From Deinandra increscens subsp. villosa (taxonomy: Eukaryota > Streptophyta > Magnoliopsida > Asterales > Asteraceae), in the NCBI GenBank assembly GCA_039602395.1, contig JBCNJP010000028.1, positions 620,001-684,000 of the forward strand: a stretch of 64,000 nucleotides of DNA, written 5' to 3'. Under the pieces are notes generated by a model. That model saw nothing but the letters and a program-made list of their open reading frames with translations, had not been told where the DNA came from and searched no databases. This document shows positions 1 to 11,815 of this stretch, piece after piece (the first letter of the stretch is position 1; each line of letters opens with the position of its first letter). The position numbers were made by a program, and so were the translations under genes.

Positions 1-1316
1 AGGCTAAACTGGTTGTATTGCCTAGACCTAATTGGATGAATATTTAGTTTTTGCAATTTTACTCGGTTTTGGTTGATTGATTGATGTTACACTTCTATTA
101 AATTCCAATAACTGCCATATTGATGCATGTGTGTGTTGTGAACGTATTTTTAGTTGATTATTGATGCATGATTTGCCCGCGAATGTCTTTCGGTTTAGGT
201 AGATTATCTAAAGTAGTTAACTTTAGGGTTAATTGCAATAGATTCGTTTAGGGTTTTCTTGAACTATTGCATTGATTGTCGATTAGGTATTTGAGTACAA
301 TGTGCTGCCTCTTCTGAGACTTAAAAGGTAAAGAATTGTCGGGTAGTTGGGTTGGTTAAAGAACTAGGGTAGTATTGTCTCAAAAGGAAGTGTCCTAGGG
401 AATTGGTCAACTTGTTATTCCGTGTCAGTCATGGTAGTTAGTGGTAGCTCCTGCTAGCTTAGTGTGCCTTAGATTAGGTTCGAGGGTGGCTAGGTTCAGT
501 TGAGGTAGGATATACTTAAAAGGTGAACTCCTATTCGGGCGTTAGAAGTGTTAGCTAGGAAGGACTCAAAAGGTGAACTAGCCACCATCAGATCGGTCAA
601 AGCTGAGTGAATTGTAGGTATTAAGTAGGTCCCAAGTCTAGGTGATACTCTTCTCTATTTTAATATTCCTCAAGGTTTTCCTGTCTTCGGTTGTTAGTTG
701 ATATTTTAGATAAATTAATTCCTAAATTTTAAAAACCAAATTCAATTCTCAATTTTCCATTCTTAGGTCTAGGTTAAGTCTTTTTTATTAAAGTGTCCTA
801 GGTTAGATATCCGGTCTTCCTTAGCTTTACTACAATCCGACAGGTTCACTGCCTTAGGGCTCGGTTCGGTTTAGGTTGTTTCGGTACAATTAGGTGTGTC
901 TTAGGTCTAGGTTTTAGTATTTATTTTAGTAGTATTTTTAGTGTCGTTCCGAGCACATCATTGATCATGATTGAAATAAACACTTGACAAACGCAATGAT
1001 TTAATCTATGTAGTATGCTAAACCTATGTTTACTCACCAACTATTCGTAGTTGACCTTTATTTTATACATGTTGCAGGCTTTGCTGTTTGACATTGTTGA
1101 TCTCATTGATGACGATTTAGGATGCATGTGGATTTAGTGAGACCTGAATTAATCAAGTTAATATGTTATTCATTATTGATTGTATTGGATTGTTATGTAA
1201 CCTTGATCTATTTTCGAAAAGGGTTGATTAAGAATATTGCAACATTAAATTAGTGTTGTGTGCATCAGGACAATCATAGCGCCCCTACATATTTCACTGT
1301 CGGTAGGGATGTGACA
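1..1316 (+). mobile_element. Family A LTR retroelement, 5' LTR (left end outside window)
   Basis: The segment ends in GGGATGTGACA at 1316 and is followed three bases later by a perfect tRNA-iMet primer-binding site, which fixes its right edge as an LTR end. The last ~300 bp (from about 1020) match 61020-61347, where the same LTR end and primer site recur. No coding sequence is visible; the first kilobase is AT-rich with no ORF of note. The left LTR edge is not in the window, so the length is unknown. Superfamily is not shown directly; the terminus ending in TGTGACA is common in plant Ty3/Gypsy elements. Confidence 0.6.
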
Positions 1317-1319
1317 GAT

Positions 1320-1332
1320 TGGTATCAGAGCC
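1320..1332 (+). other. Primer-binding site (tRNA-iMet) of family A element
   Basis: TGGTATCAGAGCC is the standard plant LTR-retrotransposon primer site, complementary to the 3' end of initiator tRNA-Met. It lies three bases after the LTR end at 1316. Confidence 0.8.
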
Positions 1333-3811
1333 ATGGCTATAGGGATCTAGGTTATTAGAACCAGCTTGACCTAGACTTATGCCTTAGGTGTCATGCATGC
1401 GTGCCTCATGTATATCATGCATGTATGATTTATATGTCCATAATTGCTTCTTAATCATGCATGTTTTGATCGTTGCCTTAATCTGTCAGTATACGCTATT
1501 ACACAATTCACTTGAGGCTTCCTAGCCTCCTTCCTTAGAAATGGTGCCTTACGTACCATTTAGAAAATTGATTTCTTGATTTTATAATCTCGTCAGAAAT
1601 GTGGCCTTAGCGATTGACATGTAGTAACTGGAAGGGCGGAAGCACCATACATGGGGCCTCTGACTTAGAAAAGCGTTGCGTACAATTTCGAATTGACGGG
1701 CCCGAATGCTCACCTGCGGCGCCTCAATGAGAGTGCTGAAACCTATTAGGCCAAAGCATGTCAATCACTAGGATCTTACTCTGATCAGTCACGGTTGTAG
1801 TTTCCCACTCGGGGAATGAGGGCCATTCCGTTATGTTTTCCAAAAATCATTCGATTTTGTGTTTTACACGTTATTATGTAAATTTTCAATAATCTATGAT
1901 CATCTGAGTCGCATCACCTCACATTCACAGGAGTTTTACACTCAATCATTTGTGTCCCAAATGGATATTCAACCTAATTTCTCATTTATTGTGTCAGTGA
2001 TTTTGTGATTTTCTCTTATGATACTCGGTATTCTACGATTTATTATATCCAGTCGCGTCGTGTTACTCCAATTCGAGTATCCTATATGATGTCTCTCACT
2101 CTCGTGATTCCGGATCGAACATTCACCCTCTCGTACCCTTTGTTTCATGATTGCTCCTCTCTTTCATTTCTCTCAGCATGGTTCGCGGTAATCATCATTG
2201 CAACCGTCAGGTGGCCCAGTAGATTGCTTGGCAAGTGGTGGTTGCCCTCTCTTGTCTAATCCAATGAGCCCTTAATGCTAACTCTATCATTAATGTCACC
2301 ATTGCTAAACCCGCTTGTTCTTCCAAATGTCGTAAGGCGTGTAATCCTTCTAAGTGCAAAGACTCCGGGAGCCCTATCGCTCTACCTCAAGGAAACTTGG
2401 GTGTCCTCCTCTACCAGAGCCAGCAAGAAGAATGAAAACCTAAGCTTACTGCTAGGGCAACAAGTCTTATTGCTCCAATTGATGTTATTATTCTTGCGCC
2501 TCATGTCACTCAAGGTGTTCCCTTGTGCCGCAAGCTAAGAAGCCCTACGTTGGACTTCACCCTTTCTAAAATCGGTGCGACCATCACCACCCTATCCACC
2601 TTCCATGTTGGCAATGAATAAATAATGGCCTCCTTGGCCATCACATGGCATCTGCCACTTATCCGGACATCTCTTGAGCACCTTTCACCAGCCAGATCGA
2701 TTTTAGCCTCAAATGCTTCAACCAGTGTTACTAATGCTTGTTCGGGTCTCTACTGTTCACCAGACTATCTCTATCTCCACCTTTGCTTGTTATTTTTATG
2801 CTACTCTTGATCGCATTCCTCCCGTGACTCCCCTGTTAGCCATCATTAACGCCCCCGTCAACAGTAAAGCTGACTGTGGAACCTATGCTGGAGTTTCCAA
2901 CTTGGATGTTATTTGATGAATCTTATGTTGATGCCTTGTAATCATTTGAAATCGTTGACATTCTATGTAGTCATTCCCTTTATTTATTTATGATGTTTGA
3001 AACTTATTGTATAATGTCAATTATGTACCCAGATATGTGTTGTCTCATTTGGATTCTGAATCGTTTATTCCTTATATCGTCCTTATTGTTGTGTGTACGT
3101 TGGGTGAATTCTCGTTGATGGGTTCACGAGTTTACAGGTTGTGTGGTTACGGGATTACGTACATACATGCAAACAAGTGGGCACATTAGCGAGTTACGAG
3201 CCTACGCAAACATGACTCTTCTATTTTGTTAAAATTTCAATTTAACCATTTTTAATACCTTCGTTTTGTTATTCCTCGCGTATCTTCTAGGTATGTGTGT
3301 CAGGGGAGTCTGCCCATTTGAAAATTTACGAGTTTACAAGTCCACATGTTTACGGATTACATGTGTATGAGTTTATGACTTTACAACCTCTCGAGTAGAT
3401 AACCTTATACACGTACCGATGTCAAATCTATCCGTTAAAAGTTAAATCCTCATGATAATTGAGTTATGTCTGCCTTGCGACCTAACTCGTTGATTTTTCT
3501 GCTTCGGCATTGTTCGCTGTTGGCACCTCTAGACACTGTTTCTCCTCATCTCAGTGTACCCTCGAAATTTTGTTTATGTTATCATCAGAAAAATATGTGT
3601 GCTTTAAGAAATCATTCATAACTTGCCCTGACACTCAGGTCTCGGCAATCCTCGGTGATAAATCAGTCTATGGGCTTCGGTCCACAAATACTTCTGTATG
3701 GAGCGCGTGCATCTATGATCCAAAATTGTGGAAGTTAATCATAATGAAAGAGAATCAGAGACATCCGAAGCCACATCGGATCTTCCTCCCGTTCACCAAA
3801 TCGACTTTCAC
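1333..3811 (+). mobile_element. Family A internal region, left part (non-coding relic)
   Basis: Between the primer site and the nested solo LTR there is no gag or pol reading frame, only short open stretches interrupted by stops. The sequence is collinear with 61364-62880 of the second copy, which lacks roughly 0.9 kb corresponding to about 1650-2590 here. The shared landmarks are the stretches around 2890 and 61960 and around 3300 and 62370. The lack of any retroviral domain in both copies points to a large non-autonomous (LARD-like) element or two equally decayed ones. Confidence 0.5.
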
Positions 3812-5159
3812 TGTCACACCCCCAATTTACCACTAACGGAGTTTATACCGTTAAGGGGCGCGACTAGACCAGGACCACAACCATTAGTTACAAATACTAA
3901 ATGAATCAGAGTAAAGTCCAAGCATCAATAATAAAAACAGTTTCAAAATATACGCAGCGGAAAATTATTTGTCTTAGCACTAACCACGTGCTTTACATAA
4001 ACAAGTCATTGTATTAAATCCTCAAATTTAGTTTAAAACAAACAAAGTCTTCAAGTGCCATGCCAACCTCTAGCGGATACTCCTCAACGATCTGCAAAAG
4101 TGAAAACCACACAAGTGTCAACCTAACGGTTGGTGAGTTCACGGTGGGCATGACATGCATTGGCCCAGTCTCAATAATCGTATGTATCAACATATATAAG
4201 TAGTATGGTTTTGCAAAACATTGCCAAGAGTTTGTTTACTGAATATGCACTAGTTATGTAAAAGTTAAAGCAGTCAACCGATATCGCGGGTAGCTAATCC
4301 GGTTTCCATGCACTAAGGAAGTCGTACTAGGGCTGAAAGCTGACGTAACAGAGTACGGCATTTGCCGTAGATTTGTGCCTCCAGTTGTGTCCCATTTGGG
4401 ATGCCCACAACTAAGAACAGGCTGATATTGCACTCCGTTCGGCCCCCGGCCGGTTGGCTACACATTTGTGTACCGCGGAGCAGGGTTTGTCAAACCCTCA
4501 GTAGATCTACCCAACATCCCCTCGCTTTCCAGATCATCAGTACTAAGTTGAGGACTTTAAGTTTTAAAGCATCCTTAGAAATCATGTGATATCATTTGGT
4601 TTCGACTTTAACCTACACTAGTCATATTAAAATGTTTATTCTGGATTTCATCTGAAATCCCAAAAAGAGTTTAAGTGTCGTAATAGTTGGTTCCGGATTT
4701 CATTTGAAACCCCAAAGATGGACAGTTGCAAGTGTTCCCCATAAAACACTCCAACTTCCATAACAGGTACCCCATTAGGCAATACCTCAAATTGTCAGCG
4801 TTGTTTTCCGTTTAGTATGTTCGTTGTGACCCAAACGGGCTCACAAGTAAAGGGTTTGTGAAACTCACCTTAGGTTGCTCAGCTACACTTGTTAATCCAA
4901 TTTATGTTTGCTAACGAAGACCTAGTAATCACATTAAGGTCTTAGGTGTTAGGTTGTGTCTAAACTTTAACTTAACGTCACTATGGCCCATAACATAGCA
5001 CGTTGCAACTAAGACTCGACATACCGACACACGATACCGATGGTTGATCATAAACGAGGGTTCACATATTACAGAAATCAAACATGTATCATCATAGCAT
5101 AATCATGTAAGTCATGGCATAATATTCAAGCAAATTGCACAAGTTTGGTTTTCAGGTCA

Positions 5160-5480
5160 GGTCTTAGTTTCGCTAGCACAGTTTCGCTAGGCAGTTTCGC
5201 TGGGTGCACGGGCAGCACTTTCGCTAGGCAATGCCCGGTGACACAGTTTCGCTAGGCTAGTTTCGCCCGAAACTGCTGACGCAGTTTCGCTAGCCTAGTT
5301 TCGCAGGGAAACTGGTTTGAACTTTCGTTCAGGTATTTCGCTCGGTAGTTTCGTTCGAGCAGGTCTGGTCAGTTTCGCTAGCGACACTATAGTTTCGCTC
5401 GGCAGTGTCGCTGAATGAAGGCCTAATTTCGCCACATAGTTTCGCCCAGAGAACACTCAGTTTCGCTGGTCGCGAAAAAC
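5160..5480 (-). repeat. GCGAAACT motif array in solo LTR (main cluster)
   Basis: About 17 copies of AGTTTCGCT or near variants (TTTCGCC, TTTCGTT) occur in 320 bp on the plus strand, i.e. AGCGAAACT in the LTR's own direction. Spacing is irregular, so it is not a simple tandem repeat. The part at about 5200-5340 is homologous to the Copia leader at about 18487-18590. Confidence 0.8.
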
Positions 5481-5984
5481 ATACGGATTTGCCTAAAAAT
5501 CAACCTAACGGCTTCTGATCTTACATGCAATTCATTATTTAGCATACATAGGCATTTACCAACATAAATCAAGCAACTTTAACACGTTTAACATGCAGTT
5601 TCATCATCAAATCACCAAAATAAGTTCAAAACCCTAAAATGACCAAAATGATCTAGATCCCTAACATGGTTGGATTCTAAACGTAAAGTCATCAACTTTA
5701 TGATAGATCTAGCATCCTAAAGCATATTTACAGAAGATCAAGCAATATCATGAAGGTTTGGTCATGCTTTTTAAGAAAAACACATATAAAACACAAAATG
5801 GAGGTTTTTGGGACTCACGGTTCGATCTCCTAGCTTGGTAGATGATGGTTTGGGGCTGAGATCTCGACAACTCGGTGTGAACCTCGACTGACCAGAATCT
5901 CCAGGAGAAAAGAGTGTGTGTGTGTTTGTTGTGAAATGAGGCAAATGAGGCTACTAGGGTTTATTAAGTTTATTTATATCAGAG

Positions 5985-6100
5985 GCTAGTTTCGCTGGCA
6001 GTTTCGCTGGCCAGGCGAAACTAGCTCTGGTCACGAGTTAACGGGTAGCTTAACTGGCTACCGGGCGACACTATAGTTTCGCCCGTTAGTTTCGCTGGCT
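5985..6100 (-). repeat. GCGAAACT motif array in solo LTR (second cluster)
   Basis: About five further copies lie upstream of the LTR's TATA-like sequence when read on the minus strand, one of them inverted (GGCGAAACTAGC on the plus strand). Confidence 0.7.
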
Positions 6101-6365
6101 ACCAAAACAGGTCAATTTTCACATAATCAAGTATTTACAATTAATCGCGCTATTCACAATATTAAATCATGCATTTAAATCATATTGCACATAACGACAA
6201 CAATAAATGAACACATAGCACATATGGGCGGGTTCGGTGATCAACCAAAGGACGTGGACGCATTCGGCCTAGTTAAGCATTAGTTACTAAGTTAACACTT
6301 ATAACGTAACTAACGGATATTGTCTAACGGAAGTTAACCTTGAAATTCCCGGATGTCACATTCAC

Positions 6366-8500
6366 ATTGCCCTTATGTCACGCGACTCCAGTTGCCAGTC
6401 ACCCTATCGTCTTTAAACCCTCGGGAACTGTTTTCTGCGCGATCATTTATCCCTCGCCGGTTTCCTCTCGTCCATTGTGTTGATCCTCCTTAACATGTGT
6501 CTTTCATGTGTCTTGGTTTTCGTTCATGTTAAGATCTTTGTTTCTAGTACGCGGTAGTGTCTGGATCCGAATTTATGTTTCATTTCCAAATTCGTGATCA
6601 CCCTCATTGGCAATGAATGAATTTGTTCATTTTCTAATTTTGATTCCTATCATGGGGAAACTCGTTTGTATTCAGCTAATGGACTATGAAAATTCTTCGG
6701 CTAGTTAGATTCATGAATTCGGCTCTTGATCAACCCAATAGTTAGATTAGAAATCAATCACGGTCGTTTTATTTCCCGATTTTCCAGGCGTTGCTCTATC
6801 ATCGATCGAGGATTCTAATTTTTTTATTCGATATCTATCATTTCATGGATTCGACTCCTGGTTGTTGCAAGTCTTCGATGATTGTTTCGATTGTGGTTCA
6901 GCCTTTCTTAACTCTATCTTTGTGTGATCTCTAGTTGACTAATTAATATATTTCCTTGTGTATGTCGCTCAATTCTCTGTTTATGTTCTCTTTTGAGGGT
7001 ACTATGGGTGGATGTGATCGGTAGTCACTAATGTTCGAGTTATTCTTATTTCATATCATTTATTATAGCAAGTTCGCGTATTTCAAGTTATGTTCGATTT
7101 ATGTTATCAAGTTTTTCGTATTTCAAGTTATGATCGATTTATGTTATCGGGATTCTCGCATTTCAAGTTATGTTATTCAGTCCATGTATTTCGAGTCATG
7201 TTATCCAATTGACATGGTTGGACTCATGTATTTCGAGTCATGCTATTTGATTCATGTTATCGGGCTCATGTATTTCAAAGCATGCTATTCGATTCATGTT
7301 GTCGGATACATGTATTTCGATTCATGCTATTTGATTCATGTTATCAGAAACATATATTTCGAGTCATGATATACGGTTCATATCACCGGATACATGAGAT
7401 TCGAGTCATGCTGTCCGGTTCATGTTATCAATACATATACTTCGAAACATGTTGTTCGGTTCATGTTATCGGTACGTGTATTTCAAAAAATGTTGTTCGG
7501 TCCATGCTATCAGTACATGTATTTCAAGACATGCAGTTCGGCTCACATTATCGGATTCATGCATTTCGGATCATGTTATCCAATTCATGTCATTGGATAC
7601 CTATACCATGAATCAGCAGTTCATTCTAGGTCAGCGGAGTCATGTTGTTCTGAAACGTACCGTTTGGTTCACGCTAGACGTAACATTCGAGCGAGTGCTA
7701 ATCGGCATATGGCATCCACTGCGTGGCTTTCCGTTCAATTCGTGGTACTCAATTTCTTTTGGCATTAATTGTTTTAAACCTATTGTGCTCATCACTTGGA
7801 AATTTTTGGTTGTATATCGTTAATTCGAGTGTTGATCATTACTCTACTCCTGCTAAACTAGGGGCTCATACGTACTGCTACCAATGATTATGTGTGATGC
7901 TAGCTTAGCATGCGATCGATATTGGTTGGAGTATAGGTCTTGGGTTTCAGCGAGGGCTGATTCGGATTCTATCCAGGTATCGTGTCTCGTAAGGTAAACC
8001 GGATGTGGGTCCCTACCCATCTAGTTCACCAGAACGTGACGTTGTGTCTGGATAAGAAGTGTGAAACTCTGAATCTTTGTTTATCATTATTATCAGTTTT
8101 GGTTTATTCTATGGTGATCTATGTGAATTTTTGTGAATCTATGTGAATCTATGTTGTGTTCTAAATTGGGATACTTTGAAGAAATCCATGTTGCACCCGT
8201 TACTCACCTGAGTCTCCTAATCCCTAGTATCGATGCTAAAGTAAGGGAGAATGTGGTCCAATATTTTTGGCTAGTCTTGTGGTTGATTCTTAGTTGGTCA
8301 TAATGTGTTTCTCGGATATATTGCTCACCTTCTGTTGCTAGCCTTAAGTTATTGTGTCAAGCTCGATTGTCTGTTGTTTGTTGTGTAGAATAGGATGTTC
8401 TTCGAAGGCAAACAATACTCACTAAAAGTATTGAAGATGTGGTGTGTTAGCAGCGGTACACACTATATATAAGCATCGGTAATTCCTTTAAGGTGGACAC
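6366..8500 (+). mobile_element. Family A internal region, right part (non-coding relic)
   Basis: This continues the element interrupted by the solo LTR: 6361-7600 aligns by eye with 62880-64000. It contains the 42-bp repeat array and no retroviral domain. The part from about 7620 to 8500 has no counterpart inside the window, because the second copy runs off the end. Confidence 0.5.
7060..7600 (+). repeat. Degenerate ~42-bp tandem repeat
   Basis: Units built on CATGTATTTCGAGTCATG followed by TATTTGATTCATGTTATCGG repeat about a dozen times with a period close to 42 bp. Because 42 is a multiple of three, frames stay open for over 100 codons and give a false 14-residue protein repeat. The same array appears at 63600-64000. 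Confidence 0.75.
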
Positions 8501-8519
8501 CAATTATTCTTGTTGAATT

Positions 8520-8779
8520 TTATGTTGTATATGTTGCATGTAATGCAGTTTGATATGAAGTTTGGATGATGACATTTAGGATGTATGCGGCCTTAGTTAA
8601 GTCCTTAAATAAAACACTATTCATGTTTGTTATTTGATGGTTTAAATGTTTGGATTATGTTACTTTATATATTATGAAATGGGTTGATTTAAGAATTACC
8701 ACAACATTAATGTTATTGTTGTGTGCATATGGACAAACATCATGCCCCGACGTATTCCGCCGTCGGTTGGGGTGTTACA
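8520..8779 (+). mobile_element. Family A 3' LTR end (diverged)
   Basis: The last ~230 bp, ending GGGGTGTTACA, resemble the 5' LTR end at 1080-1316: both contain the motifs TTAGGATG(C/T)ATG, GGGTTGATT and GTTGTGTGCAT in the same order. Divergence is high, so this is either an old paired LTR or the end of a related element. The left edge cannot be placed. Confidence 0.45.
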
Positions 8780-8884
8780 GATACCACATGTTGGACGATT
8801 CCTTTGCAACAATATGATAGATACGACATGAATGTAAAGATTACCTGGTAGACCGTTGACCGTAGTAATGCCGGAGGAAACCAT
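8780..8884 (-). pseudogene. Truncated gene 5' end: first exon and intron start, cut by LTR element
   Basis: On the minus strand an ATG at 8882-8884 opens the peptide MVSSGITTVNGLPG, after which CCAG|GTAATC gives a good splice donor at 8844-8843 (exon 8845-8884, 40 bp). About 65 bp later the sequence runs into the LTR end at 8779, so the rest of the gene is missing here. A TATA-like box lies 120-130 bp upstream of the ATG. I do not recognise the protein. Alternatively the ATG frame is coincidental; the combination of TATA, pyrimidine-rich leader and donor site makes a real gene start more likely. Confidence 0.45.
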
Positions 8885-9002
8885 CTGATCTGATCGGGTT
8901 TATGTTTAGGGTGTATGGTGATGATGGTGTATGTGGAGGGAGTCCATAGTTTTAGAGAGGCGGGGAGAGGTTGTTAAGGTGTTAAATCTTTGCCTATGGA
9001 CC

Positions 9003-9014
9003 TTTATTTATATA
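9003..9014 (-). promoter_or_regulatory. TATA box of the truncated minus-strand gene
   Basis: TATATAAATAAA on the minus strand is followed by a CT-rich leader (8890-8980) leading to the ATG at 8884. The spacing is typical of a plant core promoter. Confidence 0.5.
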
Positions 9015-9543
9015 CCCAAGGAGAAACCATAACCTGGTTTGATAAGGGTAATTACGTCCATCAAGTAAATACCTATTAGAAAACTTAGGGGTATTTTAGT
9101 CAACGATTGCATAAGAATAAATGTTGACTTGTGCCACAATATAAAGACGGGTCTAACAGTTTCAGAGCTAGCGAAATGTAGTAATCAAATCGATAGAACA
9201 AAATACATTTTAGTACCATTGTCTAGAAACAAAAAGGAAAAAAACTATTTAAGGCTATATAGACATTAAAACCCGTTATTTTTTCTTCAGCTGTTAAAAC
9301 TGTTAAAAAAATCAGGTTCCTTATCGATTCCCTTTCAGAAACCTTAAATGGTCATAGAGAGCCGGGTCAAACCATTTCCGATTAGTTGTTTTTTGGGACG
9401 GCTAATGATTAACCCCCCGCTACCCAAGACATGTCAATGACGAAAGAATATCTATACCCGACAGAACAAAGGGTAAAGTCATACTCTCGCATGTATTGTG
9501 TAGCACAAATACATCAATTAACCTTATCGTAAGAAAACTCATG
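9015..9543. other. Intergenic sequence, no gene seen
   Basis: AT-rich single-copy-looking DNA upstream of the truncated gene. I see no ORF, repeat or RNA gene. Confidence 0.5.
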
Positions 9544-9553
9544 GGGCGTTTGC

Positions 9554-9760
9554 TTCACGGAATTCGTTGGAATTTGAATTGGAATTGGATTTGGAATTGG
9601 AATTCAAAGGAATTGGAATTGGATTGGAATTGGAATTCAAAGGAATTGGAATTTGAAGGAATTGGAATTGGATTTGGAATTGGAATTCAAAGGAATTGGA
9701 ATTTGAAGGAATTGGAATTCAAAGGAATTGGAATTTAAATTCAAATTCCAATTCCACTGA
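9554..9760 (+). repeat. TTGGAATT/AAAGGAATTGGAATT repeat, left arm
   Basis: Nearly uninterrupted combinations of GGAATTGGAATT and TTCAAAGGAATT. The mirror-image arm with AATTCCAATTCC words is at about 11880-12040, so the two could pair. Confidence 0.85.
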
Positions 9761-9839
9761 AAACCGCGAACCAAACACACTATGGAATTCAAATCCAAAA
9801 TAATTGGATTTAATTTTTAAAATTAAAATTCAATAAAAA

Positions 9840-11815
9840 CCACGACTGGACCCGTCTCACAGACCAGTCCGACCTCACCAGACCCCCAGATCGACCGGAC
9901 CCGACCGCCCAGATCGACCCTTAGACCAGACCAATACCCAGATCGACCCGACCCGACCCGACCCCCGCGACCCGACCCGACCCCGACCCCACCCGAGACC
10001 AGGACCAACCGGACTCCACCCGACCTCGGACCGACCGGACCCGACCCCCGGACCCAACCCTCGGACCCGACCCGACCCCCGAACCGGACCGGACCGACCG
10101 GACCCCACCCGAACCCGGACCGGACCGACCGGACCCCCGAACCTGACCGGACCGGACCCCACCCGACCCCCGAAACCGACCCCCGGACCAACCAACTCGA
10201 CACCCGGATCGACTGGACCGGACCCCTGGACCCGAACCCTAGACCGAACCCGACCCCCGAACGAACCGGACCAGGGTCGGTCGGGTCCAGGGTCCGGTGC
10301 GGTCGGCGGTTCGTTCCGGGGTTCGGGTCCGGTCGGTGGGGACCGGGGGTCGGTTTCAATCGCTCGGGCTCAGTCGGTCCGGGGTTCAGTCCGGGGTTCG
10401 GGGGTCGGGTGGGGTCCGGTCGGTCCGGTCTGGTCGGTCGGGTCCGGTCGGGTTCGGGGGTCTGGTCGGTCCGGTCCGGTTCGGGGGTCGGGTCGGGTCG
10501 GGTCCGAGGGTTGGGTCCGGGGGTCGGGTCGGGTCCGAGGGTTGGGTCCGGTCCGGGGGTCCGGTCGGGTTCGGGGGTCCGGTCGGTCCGAGGTCGGGTG
10601 GGGTTCGTTTGGTCCGGTCCGGACTGGACCGACCGAACCCCACCCGACCTCGGACCGACCGGACCCCCGAACCCGACCGGACCCCCGGACCGACCAACTC
10701 GACACCCGGACCGGACCGACCAACTCGACACACGGACCGACTGGACCGGAACCCTGGACCCGAACGCTAGACCGAACCCGACCCCCGAACGGACCGAACG
10801 AACCGGACCAGGGTCGGTCGGTCCGGGGATCGGGTCCAGGGTCCGGTGCAGTCGGTGGTTCGGTCCGGGGTTCGGATCCGGTCGGTGGGGACCGGGGGTC
10901 GGTTTCAATCGCTCGGGCTTAGTCGGTCCGGGGTCCAGTCCGGGGTTCGGGTCCGGGGGTCGGCTCCGGGGGTCGGCTCCGGGGTCTGGTTTGTTTGCAC
11001 GGTCCGGTTAGTCCGGGGGTCCGGTCAGGTCCGGGTCGGGTGGGGTCCGGTCAGTCTGGTCCGGTTCGGGGGTTGGGTCGGGTCCGGGGGTTGGGTCGGG
11101 TCCGGGGGTCCGGTCGGGTTCGGGGGTCGGGTGGGGTCCGGTCGGTCCGATCCGGTCGGGTTCGGGGGTCCGGTCGGTCCGGTCTGGTCGGTCCGGTCCG
11201 GTCGGGTTCGGGGGTCCGGTCGGTCCGGTCCGGGGTCGGGTGGGGTCCGGTCGGTCCGGTCCGTTTTGGGGGTTGGGTCGGGTCCGAGGGTTGGGTCCAG
11301 GGGTCGGGTCGGGTCCGAGGGTTGGGTCCGGGGGTCGGGTCGGGTCCGGGGGTCCGTCGGGTTCGGGGGTCCGGTCAGTCCGAGGTCGGGTGGGGTCCGG
11401 TTGGTCTGTTCCGGTCGGGTCCGGTCCGGGGGTCCAGTCGGTCTGGTCGGGGGGTTGGGTCGGGTCCGGGGGTCCGGTCTGGTTCGGGGGTCCGGTCGGT
11501 CCGGGGTCGGGTGGGGTCTGGTCGGTCCGGTCTAGTCCGGTCCGGGGGTCCGGTCGGGTTCGGGGGTCCGGTCGGTCTGGTCCGGTCCGAGGGTCGGGAC
11601 GGGTACGGTCGGGGGTCCGGCCGGTCCAGGAGACCGGTCTGGGGTTCGGGTCTGGTTAGTCGGGTCCGGGGATCGGGTCCGGTCGGTCGGGTCCGGGGGT
11701 CGGGTCTGGTCAGTCTAGTTCGGAGGTCGGGTCGGTTGGTTCGGGTGTCGAGTCCGACGGGTCCGGTCAGGTCCGATCGGTTCGGTCCACGGGTCTGGTC
11801 CAGTCGGGTAGTTGT
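9840..11815. repeat. GC-rich GGGTCCGGTCGG minisatellite with strand switches
   Basis: Built from words such as GGGTCCGGTCGG, GGGGGTC and GGTTCGGG. The plus strand is C-rich at about 9850-10265, G-rich to about 10620, C-rich to about 10815 and G-rich to 11815, so large inverted segments face each other. A segment around 10200-10400 recurs 549 bp later (GACCGGGGGTCGG at 10341 and 10890, with the same flanks). Long open frames exist on both strands, encoding only G/S/R/V or P/D/R/T runs; I treat them as non-coding. Confidence 0.85.

Larger units (their letters stand above)
3812..6360 (-). mobile_element. Solo LTR, Ty3/Gypsy-like, inserted in family A element
   Basis: The 2,549-bp block begins TGTCACACCCCC, ends ATGTCACA, and is flanked on both sides by the 5-bp duplication TTCAC (3807-3811 and 6361-6365). 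The second family A copy reads straight across the site near 62880, confirming an insertion. Read on the minus strand it has the form of a plant gypsy LTR: starts TGTGACA, has a TATA-like GATATAAATAAA near 5968-5980 and ends GGGGGTGTGACA. No internal region or second LTR is present, so it is a recombination remnant. Its U3 part carries many GCGAAACT words (5160-5480, 5985-6100). The superfamily assignment rests on terminus style and length only. Confidence 0.85.

Noticed and set aside
2005..3836. Short frames in the family A internal region as genes
   Set aside because: They are not conserved as frames in the second copy, where the same DNA is shifted and interrupted.
7031..7823. Open frames of 112-133 codons with a 14-residue repeat
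   Set aside because: The 42-bp period keeps three frames open; the same array in the second copy is differently broken. It is a DNA repeat, not a protein.
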